DNA of 64,000 bases from positions 768,798-832,797 of the forward strand of contig NZ_AXAL01000001.1 in the NCBI RefSeq assembly GCF_000472785.1, given 5' to 3'. Numbering within the stretch: position 1 is the first letter of the stretch; each line of letters opens with the position of its first letter. Both the position numbers and the translations under genes were made by a program. Below the pieces are notes generated by a model. It saw only the letters and a program-made list of their open reading frames with translations. It ran no database searches and was not told the origin of the DNA. This DNA comes from Mesorhizobium loti CJ3sym (GTDB lineage: Bacteria > Pseudomonadota > Alphaproteobacteria > Rhizobiales > Rhizobiaceae). Positions 35,762 to 45,287 of the stretch are shown here, piece by piece.

Positions 35762-35967
35762 GCGACTTGAGAAAACCTCGATTGGGTTGCGGAAACGGCC
35801 CGGTCAAAAGCGTCGCAAACACCGGCCGAAGCGCCGGTATTCATCAAGCGCTATCGCTCCTTGATTAGGGCCGAATTGTGACAGTTTCCGCCGCGGCAGG
35901 GAAGCGCGCCGGCTTTGAACAGGATCGCTATTTTGAAGAGCCGCCGGCGACGAAAATTGTGGCCAGC

Positions 35968-36759
35968 TCAGCTTGCAAGGCCTGCCATAAGCTGGCCGTA
36001 AGCGCTCCTGGCCACGACCGCCAATTGCTCGCGCGGCAGCGAGCCGACGACGGCGCAGCCATAGCCCTTGTCCAGCCAGTAGACGGCCTGCGGGCCGTCC
36101 TGCGCCGAGGCATAGGTGCCCTTGGCATTCTCCGTCGATTCCGCGGTGACGAAGAGGGATATGCGCTCGCCCTTGTCGTCCTCGTAGAGCAGCATCGCGG
36201 CCTTGCTTTCGCCGGCCGGCAGCAAGCGGCCACCAACCAGTTGAAAACCGTTCGCGGTTAGGTCCGGTGCGACCAGCTTCAAGCCAACCCGATTGGACAG
36301 CCAGGTCTGCAGATGATCCTTGTCGCTGGCCGGCACTTCCACCGCATGCCGCTTCTCGGCGGCGTAGATGACATGGGCGGCGATTGCCTGTTCGGCTAGC
36401 TGATCCTCCGCCGGGTCCTCCTGGCCGATGCCGTCAATGCCGGCAAAGTAGCCGCCAAATCCGCCGGTGGCCAAAAGCACGGCAGCGGCAGCGGCAAGCC
36501 ACCAGCGTGAGCTTGGCGCAGCCGCCTTGACCGGCGCCTCGCCGAGCACCACCTGGCGCAAGCGTACTGGTACAGCCTCGTCCAGCACACCAGCAAAGGC
36601 TGCGCGCAACGCCTCCCGGTCGGCGGTGAAGCGGGCGCTTCTGGCCTTCATCTCGGGATTGGCTTCGAGCCAAGCATCGTAAGAGGCACGCTCATCGGCC
36701 GGCAGTTCGCCGTCGAGCGCCATATGGATGTCACGTTCGGAAAAATCGCGGCGGATCAT
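35968..36759 (-). CDS. membrane anti-sigma factor
   Basis: A 263-residue single-pass inner-membrane protein. An N-terminal cytoplasmic segment with helix IRRDFSERDIHMALDGELPA and DERASYDAWLEANPEMKARS looks like the zinc-less anti-sigma fold (the H-x3-C-x2-C motif is absent). A membrane helix at about residues 85-108 (RWWLAAAAAVLLATGGFGGY) precedes a periplasmic domain (residues ~115-263). It overlaps the upstream sigma gene by 4 bases and would bind and hold that sigma factor at the membrane. The trigger is unknown. Confidence 0.82.
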   Translation of the reverse strand: MIRRDFSERDIHMALDGELPADERASYDAWLEANPEMKARSARFTADREALRAAFAGVLDEAVPVRLRQVVLGEAPVKAAAPSSRWWLAAAAAVLLATGGFGGYFAGIDGIGQEDPAEDQLAEQAIAAHVIYAAEKRHAVEVPASDKDHLQTWLSNRVGLKLVAPDLTANGFQLVGGRLLPAGESKAAMLLYEDDKGERISLFVTAESTENAKGTYASAQDGPQAVYWLDKGYGCAVVGSLPREQLAVVARSAYGQLMAGLAS

Positions 36760-37274
36760 TTCTCGACGATCCTTATCGCACGGCGGCGCGCCGTATCGTC
36801 CAGCAAGCCACGCAATTCCTCACGCCCGCGCGCAATGCGCGACATCAGCGTGCCGGCGGGCACGCCCAGAATGTTGGCGGCCTCGGCATAGGAAAAGCCT
36901 TCGATGGCAACCATGACAAGGGCCGCGCGACGATCGGGGCTGATCGCCTGCAACGCGTCGATGATCTCGCGCGAGGCGATGCCCTCCAATTGCTCGGCCG
37001 GCTGGGCCACCCCTTCGCCCGCCTCCAGCGGCAGCATTGCCGTTTCGCCGCGGCGATTCACCTTGCGCATCTGGTCGATGAACAAATGATGCATGATCGT
37101 AAACAGCCACCTCCTGGGGCTCTCTCCTGTCTGCCAGTTGTCGAGCCGCGTGAGTGCGCGCTCGAGGCAGTCCTGAACGAGGTCGTCGGCAGAATCGCGA
37201 TCGCGCACAAGCGAGCGTGCGTAACGGCGCAGGCGCGGTATTTCGCCAAGGATTGCTGCCTTCTTTTCGTCCAT
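36756..37274 (-). CDS. ECF-type RNA polymerase sigma factor
   Basis: A 172-residue ECF sigma factor. Region 2 reads IPRLRRYARSLVRDRDSADD, LVQDCLERALTRLDNWQTGE and RRWLFTIMHHLFIDQMRKV; region 4 reads ALQAISPDRRAALVMVAIEG and FSYAEAANILGVPAGTLMSR. Start at ATG 37274 (MDEKKAAILGEIPRL); a longer frame reaches 37373 without support. It is co-transcribed with the membrane anti-sigma gene and has a candidate promoter of its own type at 37388-37413. Confidence 0.92.
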   Translation of the reverse strand: MDEKKAAILGEIPRLRRYARSLVRDRDSADDLVQDCLERALTRLDNWQTGESPRRWLFTIMHHLFIDQMRKVNRRGETAMLPLEAGEGVAQPAEQLEGIASREIIDALQAISPDRRAALVMVAIEGFSYAEAANILGVPAGTLMSRIARGREELRGLLDDTARRRAIRIVEK

Positions 37275-37387
37275 GACCGCTGGTTCTGAGGTCGCCCTTG
37301 TAAATCCCAATTGAACGCGCCTTCCCGGCGCGACGCAAGCGGCCAGCGCGAAGCGGTCCGCCGCCCCGGTCACCCAAGCAATGAGAT

Positions 37388-37413
37388 AACGCTGGCGGGT
37401 GTCGGTTTATTCC
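37388..37413 (-). promoter_or_regulatory. candidate ECF-type promoter of the sigma operon
   Basis: On the minus strand GGAAT, a 17-base spacer, then CGTT. This resembles the GGAAC-N16/17-CGTT pattern of stress ECF promoters in alphaproteobacteria, with one change. It lies about 115 bases upstream of ATG 37274, just beyond the end of the DUF2339 gene. Confidence 0.4.
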
Positions 37414-37431
37414 CGGCTCATTGAACTGTCG

Positions 37432-40194
37432 TCATCCCTGCTCGCTGACCGACATTTTCTCCTTCGCCGCGCGCGTCAAAAGCCGCTGGTAGAACAGGCC
37501 GATGCCGATCAGTACGGCGCCAAGCCCGATGAAGGACAGTGCCCTGAGCACGCCTTCCAGTTCCGACATGTCGAAGAGGAAGACTTTCACCACCGCAATC
37601 GCAATCAGCGCTGCCGAGGCGATACGCAGCACCTGCGATTTCAGCCAGACGCCGGAGGTAAGCAACACCACGCCGATGACCAGCCAGAGCGCCGAATAGG
37701 TGTAGGTCTCCAACTGGCCAAGTCCGCTCCACAGACCGATGAACTCGCCCTTGAACAGGCGACGGACCGACAGTGTGGCATAGGCGAAGGCAAGCACTGC
37801 CGCCACCAGCGCCAGCATCTGCGCATACCATTTCGGCCGCTTATCCCTGGCAAAGAGTGCCAGCCCGCCGGCCGCGACGGCCGGCAGCAGATAGGCCAGG
37901 AACAACAGGTTGAACACCGGGATGCGGCCGGTCGATCCGTCGGTAAGCAAAGGGTTCAGCTGCAGGAAATGCTGGAAGACGATGAAGGCAACCGAGAGCA
38001 CACCGGCGGCCATCGAACCGTAGCGCAGCACCGAGCTTGGCGAGCGCATGTCGATGGCGACCAGTATGGCGCCGGCGCCGATGGCGATCAGCGTGTAGAT
38101 CGCCTGTTCGGCGAGCGTCACGGCGCCTGTTTCGATGACGCCGCCATGCATGGCGTGGCGCACCAGCATGGCGACGGTGAGCAGCGCGAAAAGTGCTGCA
38201 CCCGCCTCCATGGCAAGGCGCGGCCGGCCATTTGTGGTGCGCGCGAGCTGCCAGGCCGTGAAGCCGAAGGCGAGCGCCGGGACGCTGTAGCCCGGCAGCA
38301 GCCAGTTGAACACCGGTGTCGTCGACAGGAATTCGGCGCCGACGATGGTCGGGTCGAAAGCAACGCGGCCAAGCACGGCGATCACCGTGCCGACCGAAAT
38401 CCAGCCGAGCACCGGATAGGAGCGCCAGCGGGTGGCCAGCGCCGGCACAATCGCCGCGGCACCAAGCAGAATGGTGGTCCAGCCGGAATCGAAAGCCATA
38501 TGCAGCATCAGGAGGCCAGCGATCGCCGCGCCCCCCAAGGCGAATGAAACAGCCACGCTGCCCTTGAGCGGCGGCTCTTCAGCCCGTGCGATCCACTCGC
38601 CGCCGGCGGCAAAAACCACGACCAGCGAAGCGGCGACCGCGGCGTAGGCAAAATCACGGTCGAGATTTCCGTAAGTGAGCCACAGCGCCAGCAGGATGAC
38701 CAGCGGCGCAGCGATGCCCCATGCCGCCCAGCATGCCGCACGGATCTGCGCGACGGCGGCGAAACGGCGGGCGGCCCAGAAACCGGCGGCGACAAAGACC
38801 AGGCCGAGGCCAATACCAATGCGCAGCGTCAAGGCATTTCCGGCTGCTACCTGCAGGCCGTCAAAGCCTATGTTACCCTGGGATAAATCGGTGCCGATGG
38901 TGGTGGGCGGAATGATGCCGAGATAGATCATCACGCTCACCACCCCAGCGGCGTGCAGCAGCGGCACGGCGCGCGGCCGGTAGAGTGCGGTGGCGACAAG
39001 GGCGACGAGGACCAAAGCGCCCGGCAAGGCATCGCCGGCGGCGACAAGTGTGGAGTCGACGGACAGGCCGAGTGCTGAAAACGCGACAAAAACGCCCGGC
39101 ACGATCGATGGCCAGTCGAAACCCTTCTTTGCAGTTTCCGCTTCACCGCCGCGGCTTCCCAGCCAGACGAGAGCAAGCACCGCCAGCGTCACCGCGTTGA
39201 TGAACAGGATGACGGCAAGGTCGGCACCGGGCGCATTCATCATGTAGGCGATGGTCCAGGCGCCGGTGCCAAAGAAGGCGGCTGCCATCAGGAACTTCCA
39301 GTCGCGCATGCGTGCGATCACCGCCGTGGCGGCAAGCACGATGGCGAGATAGACGAACAGCGCCCATGGATTTGGCGCCTGCGATGACACAAGCGCCGGC
39401 GTCGCCATCGAACCGACGAGACCGATGCCGGCCAGGGCCTGGCCGTGGACGAGAGCAGCGACAATCGTCGTCACGCCGATGGCGCCGAGCACGGTGAAGG
39501 CGAAGGCCGGGCCGACGAAGCCGTAAATGGCATAGGCGGCGTAGACCGTGCCGAACAGGATGAAGGCGCCGGCCGCGGTCAGGATGGCTGGAATATAGGC
39601 GCCGGCGACACCTTGCACCGGCACCTTGAAGCCGGTGCGACGGATGAACTCGCCGCCGGCGACCAGGACGAGCCCGAGCAGCGCTGCCATGATGAGCCGC
39701 ACGCCGGGGCCGAAAATGCCGGCCTCGATGGTGTAGCGGATCAGGAACAGCCCGCCCAAAGCCAGCGCGATGCCACCGACCCAGACCGCCCATCGGGTGC
39801 CGAGTGCTGTTTCGACATCGGACTGGCGGGCGGCTTTTGCTGCTGTGGCGGGCTTGGCAGGCTCTGCCACAGTCGGGGCTGCCTCGCCAGCCGACGACGG
39901 TCCGGACACAACCTCAACGGCCTCGATAGCCGGCGCTTGCGCGGCCATCTCCGGCTCGCCAGCCACCGGCGCGGCGATTTCGGCCGCTGCCGCAGCTACC
40001 GGGGTCGCATCGGCCGGCTTACCTTCGGTGGCGGCTTGTTCGAATGGCTTGGCCGCCTGCGGCACCACACCTGAAAGAACGAGGCTGCGCAGTGCGCCAA
40101 GTTCGCGCTCGATCAGGCCGATGCGGCCCTGCTGGCGTGAAATGATGACGAACAAAGCGATGATGGCGACAAGGCCAATCAGGCTCTCAAACAT
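37432..40194 (-). CDS. DUF2339 multi-spanning membrane protein
   Basis: A 920-residue protein with an N-terminal anchor (MFESLIGLVAIIALFVIISR), a short coiled segment (QGRIGLIERELGALRSLV), an Ala/Pro/Glu-rich linker to about residue 130, and then more than 20 predicted membrane helices beginning WAVWVGGIALALGGLFLIRY. This is the DUF2339 layout. Function is unknown; an envelope role is possible. Its size and helix number are normal for the family. It stands in front of the ECF sigma operon but is separated from it by a promoter. Confidence 0.85.
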   Translation of the reverse strand: MFESLIGLVAIIALFVIISRQQGRIGLIERELGALRSLVLSGVVPQAAKPFEQAATEGKPADATPVAAAAAEIAAPVAGEPEMAAQAPAIEAVEVVSGPSSAGEAAPTVAEPAKPATAAKAARQSDVETALGTRWAVWVGGIALALGGLFLIRYTIEAGIFGPGVRLIMAALLGLVLVAGGEFIRRTGFKVPVQGVAGAYIPAILTAAGAFILFGTVYAAYAIYGFVGPAFAFTVLGAIGVTTIVAALVHGQALAGIGLVGSMATPALVSSQAPNPWALFVYLAIVLAATAVIARMRDWKFLMAAAFFGTGAWTIAYMMNAPGADLAVILFINAVTLAVLALVWLGSRGGEAETAKKGFDWPSIVPGVFVAFSALGLSVDSTLVAAGDALPGALVLVALVATALYRPRAVPLLHAAGVVSVMIYLGIIPPTTIGTDLSQGNIGFDGLQVAAGNALTLRIGIGLGLVFVAAGFWAARRFAAVAQIRAACWAAWGIAAPLVILLALWLTYGNLDRDFAYAAVAASLVVVFAAGGEWIARAEEPPLKGSVAVSFALGGAAIAGLLMLHMAFDSGWTTILLGAAAIVPALATRWRSYPVLGWISVGTVIAVLGRVAFDPTIVGAEFLSTTPVFNWLLPGYSVPALAFGFTAWQLARTTNGRPRLAMEAGAALFALLTVAMLVRHAMHGGVIETGAVTLAEQAIYTLIAIGAGAILVAIDMRSPSSVLRYGSMAAGVLSVAFIVFQHFLQLNPLLTDGSTGRIPVFNLLFLAYLLPAVAAGGLALFARDKRPKWYAQMLALVAAVLAFAYATLSVRRLFKGEFIGLWSGLGQLETYTYSALWLVIGVVLLTSGVWLKSQVLRIASAALIAIAVVKVFLFDMSELEGVLRALSFIGLGAVLIGIGLFYQRLLTRAAKEKMSVSEQG

Positions 40195-40277
40195 GGCGGT
40201 TCCCCCAAACCAGGCCAGTTTTCACTGACGTTTCGTCTCACTGACATTCAAATACGGCGGCTAAACGGCTGGTAAAC

Positions 40278-40796
40278 TCAACGCGCCGCCAGATTCGCAG
40301 CCGGAAAGATCGAACATGTTTCGGTGCCGAAAGCCAGCAGCTTGCCGTTGGCATCCTTCAGCGTCGCTTCCGAAACGGCAAGTGTGCGACCCTTGTGGAC
40401 CACTTTGCCTTCGCAGACCACCTCGCCGGTCCCGGGCGTGATCGGCCGCGTCAGGTTCACCTTGAACTCCGCCGTCGTATAGGCCTCGCCCTTCTCGAGC
40501 AGTGTCTGCACGGCGCAGGCCAATGCCGAATCAAGCAGCGTCGCCGCCCAGCCGCCATGCACGCTGCCCAGCGGGTTGAGGTGGCGTTCGCCCGGCATAC
40601 CGCGAAACACGGCGCGGCCTTCCGACACTTCAGCCAGGGCGAAGTTCAGTTGAAACGAGATTGGCGGCGCCGGATATTTGCCGTCGACGATGCGCTGCAG
40701 CAATTCCAGGCCGGTGTATTTCAGGATGTCGGCGTGCGGAATGGTGCCGAGGCCGAGCGGCGAGACCCGGCCAGGATAGAGTTCGACTTCGCTCAT
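40278..40796 (-). CDS. PaaI-family hotdog thioesterase
   Basis: A 172-residue hotdog-fold protein. The family core is [20 protein letters not shown] followed by AVQTLL, with [12 protein letters not shown] supplying the catalytic loop. It begins with the [20 protein letters not shown] segment typical of a longer PaaI subgroup and would hydrolyse acyl- or phenylacetyl-type CoA esters. It overlaps the recO stop by 4 bases and is therefore downstream of recO in one operon. Confidence 0.85.
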   Translation of the reverse strand: MSEVELYPGRVSPLGLGTIPHADILKYTGLELLQRIVDGKYPAPPISFQLNFALAEVSEGRAVFRGMPGERHLNPLGSVHGGWAATLLDSALACAVQTLLEKGEAYTTAEFKVNLTRPITPGTGEVVCEGKVVHKGRTLAVSEATLKDANGKLLAFGTETCSIFPAANLAAR

Positions 40797-41569
40797 GTGA
40801 TGATTTCTCTGGCTGCATTTTCTCCGGCTATGGTCTTGCCGCGCGCGTGGTGCTTGCGCAGTGCGACAAGAAAGCCGGCGCGGGCATCGGGCTGTTCGAT
40901 GCCGCGCGGCTCATAGACATGGCGCGTGAAGAAAAACCCGGTCAGCCGGAAGGCATCCTCGACCGCCGCCGGATCCGCGCGCAGGCCGGAGCCGCGCTGC
41001 AGAAACGCCGGCAGCGCCAGCATCTTGTCGTGCCATGGCGCGCCTGCGTCGCGCGACACTGCGCGGCCCGACTTCGGCGACACATAGGCAAGGTCCTGTC
41101 GCGTGCCGGTCGCGGCGCATTGGCTGAGATCGAGGCCAAAACCCAGTTCTTCGAGGATCTGAAGCTCGAAGCGCGCCACCAGTTCACCAGCAGCATCAGC
41201 ATCGTCGAGATGGACGATCATCACGGCGAGCGCTTCGTAAAGGCCGCCATGGGCGTCACGTTCCGGCAACAGGCGCAGATGCGCAGCCATCGTCTGCAGC
41301 CCATAGACGGCGACAGCGCTATCCATCAATCGGGCAGCGTTCATCTCGATCGCCTCGACCTGAAAGGTTCCGAGATGCTCGTCGAGCCGCGCCCGCCACA
41401 GAAGATCGACGCGATTGCCGGCTTGGAGGACAGGTTGCTGCTTGCGCGAGCGGCCGCCACGGACGAGGCCGAGATGACGGCCATGCGCGCGCGTCATCAC
41501 CTCGATAATGGCGCTGGTTTCGCCATGCTTGCGGGTGCCGAGAATGATTCCCTCGTCGCGCCATTCCAT
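40793..41569 (-). CDS. recO: DNA repair protein RecO
   Basis: Recombination mediator that works with RecR and RecF to load RecA on gapped DNA. The 258-residue protein begins [20 protein letters not shown], continues [20 protein letters not shown] and has the C-terminal helical part with the conserved [20 protein letters not shown]. Start at ATG 41569; the frame continues upstream through the porin end but has no start of its own. It is transcribed after the porin gene and its terminator, so must have its own promoter. Confidence 0.92.
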   Translation of the reverse strand: MEWRDEGIILGTRKHGETSAIIEVMTRAHGRHLGLVRGGRSRKQQPVLQAGNRVDLLWRARLDEHLGTFQVEAIEMNAARLMDSAVAVYGLQTMAAHLRLLPERDAHGGLYEALAVMIVHLDDADAAGELVARFELQILEELGFGLDLSQCAATGTRQDLAYVSPKSGRAVSRDAGAPWHDKMLALPAFLQRGSGLRADPAAVEDAFRLTGFFFTRHVYEPRGIEQPDARAGFLVALRKHHARGKTIAGENAAREIIT

Positions 41570-41646
41570 GCCGGAGCTTTTCACCGATCGGGTGGCGAAA
41601 TCAAGGTATAGGCCTGGCGCCGAGGCCAACGCTCGCAAGAACACAT

Positions 41647-41676
41647 AAAAAACCGCCCGCGGCGCTGCGGGCGGTC
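41647..41676 (-). terminator. intrinsic terminator of porin 1
   Basis: On the minus strand CCGCCCGC-N6-GCGGGCGG followed by a T run (complement of AAAAAA at 41647-41652). It begins about 20 bases after the porin stop. Confidence 0.85.
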
Positions 41677-41696
41677 TGGTAAGGTCAGTCGATCTG

Positions 41697-42872
41697 TTAG
41701 AACGAACGCTGGAAGCGGAGAATGCCGCCGAGGCTGCTCTTCTTGGTAGCCTTGGTCCAGTTGTTGAAGTCGGCGTCGCCGAACTTGCCTGCATTGAGGT
41801 AGTCGACTTCAGCCGTGACCGTAAAGCCGGGCACAACAGTGTAGGCAACGTTGGCGGCGATGCCGAGGTTCTTCCAGTCGTCATAGGAGACCTGGGCGTT
41901 GAACGCAGTCTTGGCGTTGAACTTGTAGGTGCCGCCACCCCAGATTGCCCAGTTGCCGCCCCACTGCTTGTAGAAGCCGCGACCTTTGGCATTGACGAAG
42001 TTGGTCGGATCGTTGAGGTTGTTGTCCGAACCGTAGCCGCCCATGACGAACAGCGTGAGTTCCTTGCTCACATTCACGTCCAAACGAACTTTGCCGGCCA
42101 CTTCCTCGTAGTTGCTGTCATAAGCGACGACGCCGGTGACCGCGCCCCAGTCACCCTTGTACTTCAAGCCGCCGACCACATGCGGGACGTAGCTGTCGAT
42201 GGTGCCGGTGCCAGCGCCTTCTTCAAGCGAAACCAGCCCGGTCAGCCCGTTGCCTCCGTCGAAGTAGTACTGAACGACGTTGCTCTCCTGCCCGCCATAC
42301 GGAACGAGCGTATCCTGGATGACGTTGCCGGCATAGCCGATGAACGTATCGAAAGCCGTATCGTCCTTGCCGACGCGCAGGCCACCGAGCTGGATCCAGG
42401 CGAAACGCAGCGAGAGAGACTTGTTAACCGCCTGCCAATCGGTGCTCGCAACCTTCGGACCCGCCCCGTCAGGATCGGAGTAGTCGCCAGGCTTGTTGCC
42501 GAAATTGAATCGTGTCTCGGTATAGGTCTTCAACGTGCCGAGTTCGGTCTCTTGGCCGGTCCAAGTCTTCAGCGTGAAGCGGGTGTTCTTGTAGTAGGTC
42601 GAGTGATCGCCATTGCCCCTGCTGTCAGCAACATGGTTGACACCATCGAGCGAGCCGACGTCACCGACGCCGATGTCATAACGGACATAGCCGCCGATGC
42701 GCAGGCAGGTCTCGGTGCCCGGGATGTAGAAGTAGCCGGCGCCGTAGACGTCGCAGATCTTGACGTATTCGGCCGGTTCCGGCTCGGCGACGACAACCGC
42801 GTCCGCGGCGCGAGCGCCGGAAACCGCGATCAGCGCCGCGGCTGAGCCGAGAAGGAGGCTCTTGATGTTCAT
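41697..42872 (-). CDS. Omp2/RopA-type porin, copy 1
   Basis: A 391-residue outer-membrane trimeric porin (Porin_2 family). Signal peptide [20 protein letters not shown] with cleavage after GARA, then the conserved [20 protein letters not shown] and [14 protein letters not shown] segments with a Cys pair, alternating beta strands, and the terminal aromatic Phe (LRFQRSF) recognised by the Bam machinery. Nearly identical at both ends to porin 2 (62212-63363). The gene lies between recO and the APH/era group and has its own long leader and terminator, so it is an independent unit. Confidence 0.95.
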   Translation of the reverse strand: MNIKSLLLGSAAALIAVSGARAADAVVVAEPEPAEYVKICDVYGAGYFYIPGTETCLRIGGYVRYDIGVGDVGSLDGVNHVADSRGNGDHSTYYKNTRFTLKTWTGQETELGTLKTYTETRFNFGNKPGDYSDPDGAGPKVASTDWQAVNKSLSLRFAWIQLGGLRVGKDDTAFDTFIGYAGNVIQDTLVPYGGQESNVVQYYFDGGNGLTGLVSLEEGAGTGTIDSYVPHVVGGLKYKGDWGAVTGVVAYDSNYEEVAGKVRLDVNVSKELTLFVMGGYGSDNNLNDPTNFVNAKGRGFYKQWGGNWAIWGGGTYKFNAKTAFNAQVSYDDWKNLGIAANVAYTVVPGFTVTAEVDYLNAGKFGDADFNNWTKATKKSSLGGILRFQRSF

Positions 42873-43469
42873 TTTCTGACCTCTCCAGTCAAAGTTAAAA
42901 ATAGCTTCGGATTTGTGGCTGGCGGATATGTTTTCCCGCCTCACCCCCACAACGAAAAAAGGCTCGCACCGCGTCCCCTTTTCGCGGCGAACATACCCAT
43001 CAATCCTCAGCCTTCAATGACGGTTTGGGAAATAACGGCGATTCCGTGAACAGATTAATGCTGTGTTGCACAAATAACACTGGCCTATATGGCGAATGGC
43101 ACAATTGGCACAACGTCATATATTCAATATATATATGGATAGTTTCTCGGCTAACTATGTATTAATAACGAGATATTTCCAATCAGCAGCTCAAAAATGG
43201 CATTTTTTGGCTATTTATCTTGAAAAGCACCCGTTTCGTTGCGTTCAGCAGATGCCAGGCGAGTGTCCTCCACCTGCGATGACGCAAGGGAATTCCAACA
43301 TCGCCTGCCAAGTCGGCCAAATCTCGCCAAGGCGGTCGAAACAGGCTGGCGCACGCTCCAGCGCTATCGATTGTGACAGCCACCCGGTCGCCGTGGGCCG
43401 GTGCGGGGCCGCTTTTTCAAACCCAATGCGACGAAGGAAGGCGAACAAGAAACAAGGGCGATCGCGGAA
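42873..43469. other. porin leader and AT-rich upstream region
   Basis: No gene. The first ~200 bases (42873-43085) form a leader with blocks also found upstream of porin 2, ending at GTTGCACAAATAACAC (43074-43089 region). Beyond it, about 43085-43235 is strongly AT-rich for this genome (CATATATTCAATATATATAT). This suggests a regulatory segment, possibly bound by a MucR/H-NS-like protein. The remainder (43240-43469) shows nothing recognisable. Confidence 0.55.
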
Positions 43470-44366
43470 TCACGTCACGCTGAGTTTCTTGTAATCGGCC
43501 AGCACTTCGTCGATCACGCGTCGGGATTTTTCGACTTCTGCCTGATTGTTGATATGGCCAGCGACCGTGATCAGCGCCTTCCACAGCGCCCAGCCACGTC
43601 CGCGTGCCCAGGTCGCATCATCAACGGCAAGACCGGTGCGGAAAACCTCCCTGCTCTCGCCCTCGAACAAGGTCCAGGCGATCGCCAGGTCGCATGAAGG
43701 GTCGCCGACGCCGGAGGTGCCGAAGTCGATCACGGCGCTCAATCGCCCCGCTTCGACAAGGAGATTGCCCCAACTAACATCGCCATGGAACCAGACCGGC
43801 GGCCCCTTCCAGGTCGCGGCAAGGGCCGCTTCCCAAACGGCACTCGCCAGGCTTGCGTCGATGTGGTTGCCGAGAGCGGTGATCGCTCGTCTTGTCTCGC
43901 CGTCATATACGGCCAGCGGTCCGCCCCGAAAGAAATTATGCTGCCCGGGCGCCGGCCCGCCGGTAGGGTCGATGCGCTTCAGGGCAACCAGGAAACTCGC
44001 CAGGTCCGCCGCGAATTGCGACAGGTCAGAGATGCGCTCCCGCTTTGCCGTCTCGCCCTCGATCCAGCCATAGACGGACCAATGCCAGGGATAGTCCCCG
44101 GCCGGCACGCCCATCGCCAATGGCAGGGGGATCGGCAATGGCAAAAGCGGCGCCAGCCTTGGCAGCCAGCGATGTTCTTTTTCCACTTGCGGGGAATAGT
44201 CGGCCGCGCTCGGCAGCCGCACGGTCATCTCATCGCCCAGATGAAAGGTCCTGTTGTCCCAACCGCCAAATTCTACCGGCCTGACAGCAAGATCCTTCCA
44301 CTGGGGGAATTGCGCAGCGACCAACCGGCTGACCAAAGCCATATCGATGTTCAGCTTGCCGGCCAT
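43470..44366 (-). CDS. APH-family kinase (aminoglycoside phosphotransferase fold)
   Basis: A 298-residue small-molecule kinase. The catalytic loop WFHGDVSWGNLLV and the metal-binding AVIDFGTSGVGDPSCDLA are intact. Its ATG abuts the era stop (TAA directly followed by ATG), so it belongs to the rnc-era operon. Substrate unknown; true aminoglycoside resistance is not implied. Confidence 0.85.
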   Translation of the reverse strand: MAGKLNIDMALVSRLVAAQFPQWKDLAVRPVEFGGWDNRTFHLGDEMTVRLPSAADYSPQVEKEHRWLPRLAPLLPLPIPLPLAMGVPAGDYPWHWSVYGWIEGETAKRERISDLSQFAADLASFLVALKRIDPTGGPAPGQHNFFRGGPLAVYDGETRRAITALGNHIDASLASAVWEAALAATWKGPPVWFHGDVSWGNLLVEAGRLSAVIDFGTSGVGDPSCDLAIAWTLFEGESREVFRTGLAVDDATWARGRGWALWKALITVAGHINNQAEVEKSRRVIDEVLADYKKLSVT

Positions 44367-45287
44367 TTAATGCGGGAATTCGAGACCCATCTCGCGATAA
44401 CGCTCAGGATCGTCGCCCCAGTTCTCACGCACCTTGACGAACAGGAACAGGTGCACCTTCTGCTCGAGAATGCCTGCTATCTCCATGCGCGCGGCCTGGC
44501 CGATGGCGCGGATAGTCTCGCCCTTGTGGCCAAGCACGATCTTCTTCTGGCTGTCGCGCTCGACATAGATGACCTGATCGATACGCACCGAGCCGTCCTG
44601 CTTCTCTTCCCATTTCTCAGTTTCGATATGGGAAGAGTAAGGCAGTTCCTGATGCAGCCTGAGATAGAGTTTCTCGCGGGTGATCTCGGCGGCAAGCTGA
44701 CGCATCGGCAGGTCGGAAATCTGGTCCTCGGGATAATACCAGGGGCCGGCAGGCAGCGTTTCGGCCAGATAGTCGAGAACATCCTTGCAGCCGGAGCCGG
44801 TCAGAGCCGAGACCATGAAGGTGCGTTTGAAAGGCACCCGCTCGTTCGCCACGGCCGACAGCGCCAAGAGTGCCTCGTGCTTGACCCGGTCGACCTTGTT
44901 GAGGATCAGCACCATCGGCTGGCGCACGTCCTTCAATCGCTCCAGGATCGCGTCGGCATCGCCGCGGATACCGCGCTCGGCGTCGATCAGCAAAAGCACG
45001 ACATCGGCGTCCTTGGCGCCACCCCAGGCGGTGGTCACCATAGCCGTGTCCAACCGCCGCTTCGGCTTGAAGATGCCGGGCGTGTCGACAAAGACGATCT
45101 GCGCATTTTCATGCGTGGCGATGCCGCGCACGATGGCGCGGGTCGTCTGCACCTTGTGGGTGACGATCGACACCTTGGCGCCGACCAATTGGTTGACCAG
45201 CGTCGACTTGCCGGCATTGGGCGCGCCAATCAGCGCGACAAAGCCGGAATGCGTGGCGGGGGCTTCAGCAGTTTCAATATCCGTCAT
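44367..45287 (-). CDS. era: GTPase Era
   Basis: Ribosome assembly GTPase that binds the 3' end of 16S rRNA. The 306-residue protein has G1 GAPNAGKST, G3 DTPG, G4 NKVD and the C-terminal KH domain with VLGHKGETIRAIGQAARMEI. Start at ATG 45287, overlapping the rnc stop by 4 bases; the long upstream frame is the rnc region. Normal length. Confidence 0.95.
   Translation of the reverse strand: MTDIETAEAPATHSGFVALIGAPNAGKSTLVNQLVGAKVSIVTHKVQTTRAIVRGIATHENAQIVFVDTPGIFKPKRRLDTAMVTTAWGGAKDADVVLLLIDAERGIRGDADAILERLKDVRQPMVLILNKVDRVKHEALLALSAVANERVPFKRTFMVSALTGSGCKDVLDYLAETLPAGPWYYPEDQISDLPMRQLAAEITREKLYLRLHQELPYSSHIETEKWEEKQDGSVRIDQVIYVERDSQKKIVLGHKGETIRAIGQAARMEIAGILEQKVHLFLFVKVRENWGDDPERYREMGLEFPH

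Noticed and set aside
43470..44366. Aminoglycoside resistance determinant
   Set aside because: The APH fold is shared by many small-molecule kinases; linkage to era and lack of mobile context argue against a resistance gene.
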